Part shown: piece by piece, positions 7,637-13,098 of the stretch | Position numbering within the stretch: the first letter of the stretch is position 1 | Layout: the number at the start of each line of letters is the position of its first letter | Assembly (NCBI GenBank): GCA_002479245.1 | Contig: DLMG01000200.1 | Span: forward strand, 234 to 14,084 | Origin: Verrucomicrobia subdivision 3 bacterium UBA7542 | Lineage (GTDB): Bacteria; Verrucomicrobiota; Verrucomicrobiia; Limisphaerales; UBA11358 | Length of the DNA stretch: 13,851 nt | Direction: 5' to 3' | Program-made: the position numbers and the translations under genes | Notes under the pieces: model-generated | What the model saw: the letters and a program-made list of their open reading frames with translations, nothing else | Database searches by the model: none | Told to the model about the DNA's origin: nothing

Positions 7637-8341
7637 ATGGCTGACGCTTCACCCATGTCGTTGCCAACCACTCCTGCCGCCCTGGCCCGGTTCATTGACC
7701 ATACCCTGATCCGGGCGGATGCCACCATCCAGGAAATCGAAAAACTCTGTGCCGAGGCGCGCGAACACAAATTTCACAGCGTCAGTGTGAACGGTTCATG
7801 GGTTGCCGCAACGCGCCATTTTCTGGACGGCAGCGATGTGAAGGTCGGTTGCGCCGTCGGTTTTCCGCTGGGCGCCATGTCCGGTGACGTGAAGCGTTTT
7901 GAAACCGAGGCGGCCATTGACGATGGCGCGCAGGAAATTGATGTCGTCATCAACCTCGGGCGCCTCAAGACCGGCGACGACAAATATGTCCTGCGCGAAT
8001 TGCGTGACGTGGTGGAGGCCGCGGACGAATGGCCGGTGAAAGTCATTCTCGAAACCTGTTTGCTCACCCGGGAGGAAAAAATTCGCGCCTGCCAACTCGT
8101 GGTTGAAAGCGGAGCGCGCTTCGTCAAAACCTCCACCGGCTTCAGCACGGGCGGTGCAACCGTGGAAGATGTAAAGCTGATGCGCGAAACCGTCGGCCCG
8201 AAGTTCGGCGTCAAGGCCTCCGGCGGCATTCGCGACACGAAAACCGCCCTGGCGATGATTGAAGCGGGTGCGACCCGTCTCGGCACCTCGGCCAGCGTCG
8301 CCATCGTGAAAGGTTTGGCCGAAATTAAATCTGATAGGTAG
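7637..8341 (+). CDS. deoC: Deoxyribose-phosphate aldolase, short bacterial type, 234 aa
   Basis: This is a second DERA, of the ordinary bacterial length, catalysing the same retro-aldol cleavage. Motifs are ARFIDHTLI, VGFPLGA, EIDVVINLG (D102), RFVKTSTGFSTGGAT (Schiff-base K164) and GVKASGGIR (K193), followed by LGTSA. The SVSVNGSW segment lacks the Cys and Pro common in VCVNPxxV of other DeoC proteins. It lies 3 bp after the ALDH-like gene. ATG 7637 gives a short extra leader; ATG 7655 is also possible. It is only distantly similar to the long DeoC at 3478, so the two are different subfamilies and not a recent duplication. The stop TAG (8339-8341) runs directly into a double-hairpin repeat. 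Confidence 0.93.
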   Translation: MADASPMSLPTTPAALARFIDHTLIRADATIQEIEKLCAEAREHKFHSVSVNGSWVAATRHFLDGSDVKVGCAVGFPLGAMSGDVKRFETEAAIDDGAQEIDVVINLGRLKTGDDKYVLRELRDVVEAADEWPVKVILETCLLTREEKIRACQLVVESGARFVKTSTGFSTGGATVEDVKLMRETVGPKFGVKASGGIRDTKTALAMIEAGATRLGTSASVAIVKGLAEIKSDR

Positions 8342-8402
8342 TTGGAGTTCACGCTTTAGCGTGTCCCCCGCCGCACCAACAAGCTAAAGCTTGAACTCCA
8401 AC
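8341..8402. repeat. REPIN-like inverted pair of small palindromes
   Basis: Two 24-bp arms (8341-8364 and 8379-8402) are inverted copies of each other with two mismatches, separated by 14 bases. Each arm holds the head GTTGGAGTTC followed by its own small hairpin: CACGC-TTTA-GCGTG on the left and CAAGC-TAAA-GCTTG on the right. The two mismatches between the arms fall on the two partners of one base pair of the small hairpin (C-G on one side, A-T on the other), so pairing is kept. This is the architecture of REP doublets (REPINs), and it sits just after the deoC stop, at the edge of the catabolic operon. No T-run follows, so a classical terminator is less likely. Confidence 0.8.
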
Positions 8403-8538
8403 CTTGCCCGACTGCACCGGCACACTGATTTGAAAATAGCGCGGGTCAACCAAAGAAAGCCAGCGGCCAGCCGACCGTTCCATCCTAAAAGTTCTTCCCT
8501 TTTTTCCGCAAATCCCCCCCATTTTCCTCGCGTTAGCC

Positions 8539-8955
8539 ATGAAATTCCTCGAACATCCTCAAATGAAATTGCAAATTATTACGACAATAGAGACGACGAC
8601 GACTGAGCCATACACGCAGTCGCCGTGCGACAGAATTGAACTTCAGGAAGCTGCCGGAATGATATTCTTGCCGAAGATTGCCGAGCTTCAGAAGATGCAC
8701 CCGAACTTCTGCGAAAGGCTTGCGAGATACGGGGTTCACCTTAGAGCGGACCCGGCTCAACTGGACGCGCCCTTGCTGCGCGAGTTGCGCAACAAAGTCG
8801 GCATCAGAATTGAAACCGATGATACCACACAATTGGCAGCGCTGCTAAACCTCGACGAGACAGACCCCGTTTTCAATGGCGGGCACACTCAGACGAAACC
8901 CCAGCCCCAACTCCCACAACCTCCGCCAACTTGCTGGCCGGATGACCGAATATGA
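8539..8955 (+). CDS. Unknown protein with proline-rich tail, 138 aa
   Basis: I do not recognise a family. The protein has a threonine-rich N-terminal stretch (TTIETTTTEPYTQ), a probably helical middle (residues ~33-105: LQEAAGMIFLPKIAELQKMH, LLRELRNKVGI) and a C-terminal tail rich in Gln and Pro (KPQPQLPQPPPTCWP). There is no signal peptide or membrane segment. The start is uncertain: ATG 8539 lacks a Shine-Dalgarno, and ATG 8563 in the same frame is an alternative. The stop overlaps the next start as ATGA (8952-8955), which argues that both genes are real and translated together. Base composition is visibly more AT-rich than in the deoC operon, in line with acquired DNA. Confidence 0.55.
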   Translation: MKFLEHPQMKLQIITTIETTTTEPYTQSPCDRIELQEAAGMIFLPKIAELQKMHPNFCERLARYGVHLRADPAQLDAPLLRELRNKVGIRIETDDTTQLAALLNLDETDPVFNGGHTQTKPQPQLPQPPPTCWPDDRI

Positions 8956-9206
8956 AACGCAAAATGCACTCCAACCGTGAACAGTTCCCAGAAGTAGACC
9001 CTGAACAGTTCTCAAAAGAGGAAATCGAGAAGGTCAAAAAGCAATTTTCTGACTCCGAATGGAAAATTCTAATAGGCTCGCCAGAGTTTCGAGATTACTG
9101 GGAGCGTCGAGAAATAATTAAAGCCCAAGAATTGGCCAGCGTCCTTCTCCGGGGGAACTTTGAGAACCCAAAAGCCGCGATGCTCTTTAACAAACTCCGA
9201 GCCTGA
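8952..9206 (+). CDS. Small charged helical protein, 84 aa, unknown function
   Basis: ATG at 8952 overlaps the preceding stop by four bases. The sequence is highly charged and predicted helical (DPEQFSKEEIEKVKKQFSD, FRDYWERREIIKAQELASVL), with no Cys and no membrane segment. It starts MKRKMHSNREQF. I recognise no domain. It is followed after 101 bp by the TPR kinase on the same strand, so the three genes could form one unit in which the two small proteins are substrates, adaptors or regulators of the kinase; that is only inference from position. Confidence 0.55.
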   Translation: MKRKMHSNREQFPEVDPEQFSKEEIEKVKKQFSDSEWKILIGSPEFRDYWERREIIKAQELASVLLRGNFENPKAAMLFNKLRA

Positions 9207-9307
9207 CCAGCCCCAGCCAATGAGGAGAACTCCATTTGCCCTCCTGCCGATGGACGTAACAACCTGCTTGCGCTTCCGCCAACTTTCATGCCATCTATCA
9301 GCTTCGC

Positions 9308-11053
9308 ATGGCAGATTTCTTGAAATTCCTTGGCAGTGTTTTCGGCGGTGAGGAGGCCACCAAGAAACCCGATCTGAAGGGGCTTATGAAGGAGCTTGGA
9401 GAAATATTTCCATGCGAGCCTAGGGCACTCTATCAAGCGGGAGATCTTATCGGGGGCGGGTATGAGGTTGTCGGCATGCTAGGAAAAGGGGGTGGTGGCG
9501 TCGTGTATCTCGTCTTACACCTATCAGGCCAACAATTTTACGCGCTTAAGACGTTCCGCGATGAATTTATGGCAAGTGCTGCCGCACGGGAAGCATTTAA
9601 ACGGGAATTATCGGTCTGGGTAAGTTTGGGGAAACACCCCAACATTTTAGAACTGTATAAAGTTTTTGAATACTGCGGACGGCTGTTCGTTGAGATGGAG
9701 TGTGTTGTCGGTCGGGACGGACGGATAAGCCTTCGAGACCACTTGAAGCAGAGTAACGGTCCTTTGGATCCCAATCAGAGCTTGGAGTGGGCAATTCAAT
9801 TCTGCTTTGGGATGGAGCACGCCCGCGCCCTCGGAGTTATATGCCATCAGGACATCAAACCCGGGAACATCTTAATTACAAGCAAGGGAACGATCAAAAT
9901 CGCTGATTTTGGGCTCGCCGCTGGCGCTGCGCTGGGCAGGCGTGCACAAGGAGCCGGAGGCGGTTCCTTCGTCAGTGGCGGCAAGGAAGGCGAGTTCGGC
10001 TTGAGCCTAGTTCAAGTAGGGGGGAGGCAGGTCTGCGGCACGCCGGGTTACATAGCTCCAGAAGTTTATCGTGGGGAATCGGGAGATGAGAGAAGTGACG
10101 TTTACAGTTTTGGACTTGTCCTTGCGCAAATGGCTAACGGAAGTCCCGCACCTCCGTTTGGAGGTCAACATTGTCCGGGAATCGAAAACTACCTAGAGGT
10201 TATTTACAGACAGCAGATGGCCGGCCTATTGCCACGTGTTAAGGGGCCACTGCGGTCGGTAATTGGAAAGTGCCTCCAAGCGGAACCATCGCAGCGCTAT
10301 GGCGGCTTTCGCGATTTGCGTTCTGACCTCGAAAAGATACTTCGCGAACGAACCGGAAGGACAGTTCCAGCACCGGTGGCGGACGCAGGGACAGTCATTT
10401 TCTGGAACCACAAGGGGGTTTCTCTCACCGCCCTTGGTCGGGCGGACGAGGCGATCGCGTGTTTCGACAGAGTTTTGGCAATCGAGCCGCTAGCGGCGGA
10501 GAACTGGTATAACAAAGGAGATGCTCTTTATGAATTGGGGCGGCACAAGGAGGCATGGGGCTGCTTCGAGGAAGCACTGCGACTTGACGCAAATTTCGCT
10601 CAGGCTTGGAGTGGAAAAGGTGTCTGCTATGCCCACTTCGGCCATTACATGGAGGCAATTCGGTGTTATGATAAGGCGCTCGCAATCAACCCAAAGGACT
10701 TCGCCGTGTGGAATAACCGGGGGATGACGCTCAGCGAGCTTGGTCGCCGAGACGAGGCAATTACCAATTTCGACAAGGCTCTAGCACTCGACCCCCGAAA
10801 TGCTATCGGTTGGTTCCAAAAGGCCAAAACTTTGCTTAAGCTTCGTCGGGATTGTGAGGCAATTAGGTGCCTCGATAACGCATTGGCGATAAATCCTCGC
10901 TACGCCAACGCCTGGTTGTGGAAAGCAAAAACAGAGCAAACGCTCGGACATTTACGGGAAGCGAGACAGAGCTACCGTAATTACATCGCAGTGGCACCAG
11001 CCCAGAGCAACGAAATCGCCTTTGCCCAGCAGCAGCTACACGAATTAGGATAG
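9308..11053 (+). CDS. Ser/Thr protein kinase fused to six TPR repeats, 581 aa
   Basis: This is a cytoplasmic Hanks-type kinase with a protein-interaction tail. The kinase domain spans ~51-345: glycine loop LGKGGGGVVY (59-68), ATP-anchoring K81 in YALKTF, catalytic loop CHQDIKPGNIL (D182, K184, N187), DFGLA (D200), a long Gly/Ser-rich activation segment (203-242), GTPGYIAPE (E252) and DERSDVYSFG (D265). The HRD arginine is Gln (HQD), so it is a non-RD kinase, a class usually not switched on by activation-loop phosphorylation. Residues ~363-566 are six consecutive 34-residue TPRs without gaps, with the WxxKGxxLxxLGRxxEAIxxFDKALAIxP pattern. There is no transmembrane segment or signal peptide. 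ATG 9308 is the first Met; the 57 residues ahead of the P-loop include DFLKFLGSVFGG. Codon use is less GC-rich at third positions than in the deoC operon. The next gene is convergent. Confidence 0.93.
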   Translation: MADFLKFLGSVFGGEEATKKPDLKGLMKELGEIFPCEPRALYQAGDLIGGGYEVVGMLGKGGGGVVYLVLHLSGQQFYALKTFRDEFMASAAAREAFKRELSVWVSLGKHPNILELYKVFEYCGRLFVEMECVVGRDGRISLRDHLKQSNGPLDPNQSLEWAIQFCFGMEHARALGVICHQDIKPGNILITSKGTIKIADFGLAAGAALGRRAQGAGGGSFVSGGKEGEFGLSLVQVGGRQVCGTPGYIAPEVYRGESGDERSDVYSFGLVLAQMANGSPAPPFGGQHCPGIENYLEVIYRQQMAGLLPRVKGPLRSVIGKCLQAEPSQRYGGFRDLRSDLEKILRERTGRTVPAPVADAGTVIFWNHKGVSLTALGRADEAIACFDRVLAIEPLAAENWYNKGDALYELGRHKEAWGCFEEALRLDANFAQAWSGKGVCYAHFGHYMEAIRCYDKALAINPKDFAVWNNRGMTLSELGRRDEAITNFDKALALDPRNAIGWFQKAKTLLKLRRDCEAIRCLDNALAINPRYANAWLWKAKTEQTLGHLREARQSYRNYIAVAPAQSNEIAFAQQQLHELG

Positions 11054-11146
11054 GCTTTGCCTTAACTGTGGACGCCAGCGCTGCGACAACTCCGATACCA
11101 TCGGTTCCAATTACGTTTGACGACCTGTAAAAAAACCTCAACTCAA

Positions 11147-11755
11147 TTAGAAGTCGTTGGTTTTCCGTTCGGCGAATTCATCTGCAACAGAGTCGAGAAA
11201 GTTGCCCGTTTTCGTTACCGTGTCAGCGAAGGTTTTAAGGTTGATTTTGATGCCCAAAAGGCTGGATGGATTACCGGCTTTGTTGTCGGTCGGGTAACGA
11301 CCTGCCATAGACAGGGGATCCAATTGCTCGAACTGCTTGAGAGTGTTCTCGACAGCATCCAAATCCGATTTCGGGTAATGGGGGAACCGTTTCTCAACCA
11401 TGGGGCGACACTTGCCCCAGAGCGTCAACAGATGATGCTCCTTTTCCGTGAATTTAGCGGGTTCTCCATACAGTGCGTTCCCATCTTGAATGAGTGTCTT
11501 TAGGCGAAGCTCAAGATAATGGCGATACAGAAACACGATTGGAAAAACCATCAGGTTTGTCAAAATCGTCGGCTCAGCAATTCGCTCGACGAGAATTTCC
11601 GCGGCCATCCTGTAAGCTACAACGTATACCTCCCATTCCTTGCTCGGAAGCGTTTGTGCCAGAAAGTTCCCGCCGACCTGCGTAATTAGCGAGTCGCCCT
11701 TTTTCGGCCAAAGGGTGTCGACATTTGGATCGATTGTCTTCTTGGAGTCGCTCAT
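11147..11755 (-). CDS. HEPN-like helical protein with RHYLEL...RYP motifs, 202 aa
   Basis: No named family is certain. The protein is all-helical in character and shows an ordered set of residues: FPIVFLYRHYLELRLKTLI (71-89), EHHLLTLW (106-113) and GRYPTDNKAG (152-161). The pattern R-H...E.x.LK, then H-x-L-x-x-LW, then RYP is the grammar of HEPN-type proteins, and the neighbouring HEPN at 12553 has the matching EKYLKG, THDL and FRYP. HEPN proteins are often RNases in toxin or defence modules; an active RxxxxH nuclease motif is not clear here. It is convergent with the TPR kinase (93 bp between the stops). A small ORF ends 4 bp upstream of its start, suggesting a two-gene unit. Confidence 0.7.
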   Translation of the reverse strand: MSDSKKTIDPNVDTLWPKKGDSLITQVGGNFLAQTLPSKEWEVYVVAYRMAAEILVERIAEPTILTNLMVFPIVFLYRHYLELRLKTLIQDGNALYGEPAKFTEKEHHLLTLWGKCRPMVEKRFPHYPKSDLDAVENTLKQFEQLDPLSMAGRYPTDNKAGNPSSLLGIKINLKTFADTVTKTGNFLDSVADEFAERKTNDF

Positions 11756-11759
11756 AATG

Positions 11760-11954
11760 TTACCAATAGTCGCTCGTTACAGCCGCTATTTGTTCGCGGC
11801 TTTCGCGCTTGGTTTGAGCCGCGTGCAACGCACGATGATACGCCTCGATCATCCGCCTTTGCCTTCGCGACAGCTCCGCCAGTTTGAATCTGAATTTGAA
11901 ATAATTTAACATATCCGATAGCTGCGAGAATAATTGGTTTCCATCGGCTGGCAA
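11760..11954 (-). CDS. Small basic helical protein upstream of the HEPN-like gene, 64 aa or longer
   Basis: This frame ends in TAA only 4 bases before the ATG of the HEPN-like gene, and its content looks protein-like (LFSQLSDMLNYFKFRFKLAE, LSRRQRRMIEAYHRALHAAQ, ending TSDYW). It is probably a coiled or helical partner. The given start is a TTG at 11954. The reading frame stays open and sensible further upstream to about 11998, encoding KETVFLKSFWDGRQ just before LPADG, and is then closed by an in-frame TGA without any ATG. The true N-terminus may be a non-standard start, or it may have been lost. The pyrB remnant and toxin-antitoxin insertion lie immediately upstream, so truncation by that insertion is possible. 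Confidence 0.45.
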   Translation of the reverse strand: MPADGNQLFSQLSDMLNYFKFRFKLAELSRRQRRMIEAYHRALHAAQTKRESREQIAAVTSDYW

Positions 11955-12050
11955 GTCCTGTCGTCCATCCCAAAATGATTTCAGGAAAACGGTTTCCTTC
12001 CGCCTTCATCCGATTTCGGCGCGACGAGCCGCCTTCGTCACTATTTGGCA

Positions 12051-12088
12051 ACTTAATTTCCCGTCAATTCCTGCGGGCCTTTGCCGGC
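12051..12088 (-). pseudogene. Remnant duplicate of the pyrB 3' end
   Basis: Read on the minus strand this encodes [11 protein letters not shown] and a TAA stop, matching the C-terminus of PyrB ([14 protein letters not shown] stop) at 13097-13134. The alignment is 34 of 38 bases with no gaps (offset 1046), with 19 identical bases in a row at 12068-12086. Three differences are synonymous, including TAA for TGA, and one changes Gly to Ala. Homology stops abruptly beyond this, and an in-frame stop lies a few codons upstream, so it is a fragment and not a gene. It forms a direct repeat with the pyrB end around the MNT-HEPN cassette. Confidence 0.85.
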
Positions 12089-12158
12089 ATAGTTTTTACG
12101 CTTTCACGGGGCGGCTCCGTCTGTTACAGGTTCGGTGTTCACGCGAACCGACCAAAAA

Positions 12159-12572
12159 ATGAAACACCAGCGAAATGGCCGGCACAACCAGCCGACAAGC
12201 TTCAGGCCGTCACCCCGGCTCTGGCATCCCGACGTGCCGGGGCCGCTTTGGAACGGGACGCGGCGCGTGAACGCCCGGCAGATCGAGACTTATTGCCGTG
12301 TGGTCGCCCGCGAGTTCCGACCGCGCAAGATTATTCTCTTTGGTTCCTACGCCACCGGCTCGGCCACGCCGGACTCGGACGTTGACCTGGTCGTCTGCCT
12401 GCCCTTCCGCGGTTCCGCAACGGACAAGGTGGTGGAAATCCGCGGACGGGTTGAAGCCCCGTTTCCCATGGACCTGCTTGTCTGGCGGCCGGCTGAAGTG
12501 CGCAAGAAAGACGGTTTCACCCGCTTGATTCTGAGCAAAGGCAAGGTGATGTATGAAGCCAGCCACGCGTGA
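12159..12572 (+). CDS. Minimal nucleotidyltransferase (MNT) of a HEPN/MNT toxin-antitoxin pair
   Basis: This protein belongs to the DNA polymerase-beta-like nucleotidyltransferases. The hallmark GSx10DxD is exact: GSYATGSATPDSDVD (G62, S63, D74, D76 counted from ATG 12159), with a third acidic residue D105 in FPMDLLV. In HEPN/MNT systems the MNT is the antitoxin and can modify or block the HEPN partner; here the role is inferred from motif and pairing. The core domain begins at RQIETYCRVVAREF. The start is ambiguous: GTG 12135, ATG 12159 (first ATG, used here) or GTG 12267, which would give a compact 101-aa protein. The 3' end overlaps the HEPN gene by 20 bp. The pair is convergent with pyrB and lies between the two copies of the pyrB 3' end. 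Confidence 0.9.
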   Translation: MKHQRNGRHNQPTSFRPSPRLWHPDVPGPLWNGTRRVNARQIETYCRVVAREFRPRKIILFGSYATGSATPDSDVDLVVCLPFRGSATDKVVEIRGRVEAPFPMDLLVWRPAEVRKKDGFTRLILSKGKVMYEASHA

Positions 12573-12942
12573 TTGGATTCGTTGCGCCGAGGAGGACTTC
12601 GACGTGGCCGTCGCCTTGATGCGCCGCCGGACAAAGACTGCGGCCAACAGCATCGGTTTTCACTGCCAGCAATGCGTGGAGAAGTATCTCAAGGGAAGGC
12701 TGGAAGAGGCAGGTCTGAACGCGCCCAAGACCCATGATCTCGTGGCGTTGCTGCAATTGCTGCTGCCCGTCGAACCCCTGTGGTCCTCGTTTGCGCCAGC
12801 ACTCCGCCGGTTGAACGATTATGCCGTGAAATTCCGTTATCCCGGCCACGTCATCTCGAGGACTGACGCCCGACAGGCGTTGATAGCTTGCCGGTCCATT
12901 CGCGCGGACGTCCGTTTGAGTCTCGGCTTGCCGCGCAAGTAA
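12553..12942 (+). CDS. HEPN domain protein, partner of the MNT, 129 aa
   Basis: This is an all-helical HEPN protein, the presumed toxin or target of the upstream nucleotidyltransferase. It starts MKPATRDWIRCAEEDFDVA. Conserved features are GFHCQQCVEKYLKG (H37, Q39, Q40, E43, K44, K47), KTHDLVALL (H61, D62) and NDYAVKFRYP (Y90, R95-P97). These are the usual marks of the FHxQQxxEKxLK subclass of HEPN proteins. I do not find the Rx4-6H RNase motif in its usual place, so nuclease activity cannot be claimed. The ATG at 12553 lies inside the MNT gene (20-bp overlap), indicating coupled translation. Its length is typical for the family. Confidence 0.9.
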   Translation: MKPATRDWIRCAEEDFDVAVALMRRRTKTAANSIGFHCQQCVEKYLKGRLEEAGLNAPKTHDLVALLQLLLPVEPLWSSFAPALRRLNDYAVKFRYPGHVISRTDARQALIACRSIRADVRLSLGLPRK

Positions 12943-12966
12943 CGGGGCGGCCTTCGGTTGAATTTA

Positions 12967-13038
12967 CGATTTGTGATTTACGATTTACGAATCCTTCCAC
13001 AATTCATATACGTCGCGTAAATCGTATATCGTAAATCG
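12967..13038. repeat. Imperfect 23-bp inverted repeat of GATTTAC units
   Basis: Arms 12967-12989 and 13016-13038 are inverted copies, matching at 20 of 23 positions around a 26-base spacer. Each arm is itself built of repeated CGATTTACG-like units. It is AT-rich and lies between the HEPN stop and the pyrB terminator, so it could be a cruciform-forming element or a remnant of the insertion edge. No T-run typical of an intrinsic terminator is evident on either strand. Confidence 0.7.
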
Positions 13039-13047
13039 AAAATAATG

Positions 13048-13065
13048 CGCCGACTGGCGTCGGCG
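13048..13065 (-). terminator. Candidate intrinsic terminator of pyrB
   Basis: A perfect 7-bp GC-rich stem (13048-13054 with 13059-13065) encloses a 4-base loop. On the minus strand it lies about 33 bases past the pyrB TGA and is followed by CATTATTTT, a modest T-rich tail. The weak T-tract makes the assignment tentative; it could also be another intergenic palindrome. Confidence 0.45.
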
Positions 13066-13098
13066 GCTACGGGGTTTTGAAACAGTTTCCTCATTGAC

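Noticed and set aside
11090..11146. Possible terminator between the TPR kinase and the convergent HEPN-like gene
   Set aside because: Only a 5-bp stem is visible and no T-run follows it on either strand.
11117..11503. Plus-strand open frame of 128 codons across the HEPN-like gene
   Set aside because: It is the antisense shadow of the minus-strand gene 11147-11755, whose motifs and spacing with its upstream partner are far more protein-like.
11752..12051. Minus-strand 99-codon frame overlapping the small helical protein
   Set aside because: It runs in another frame over the 11760-11954 coding region, has unlikely residue content and would overlap the HEPN-like gene start; judged a shadow.
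12961..13040. CRISPR-like array because of repeated GATTTAC units
   Set aside because: Units are too short and adjacent, with no regular spacers; the structure is an inverted repeat.
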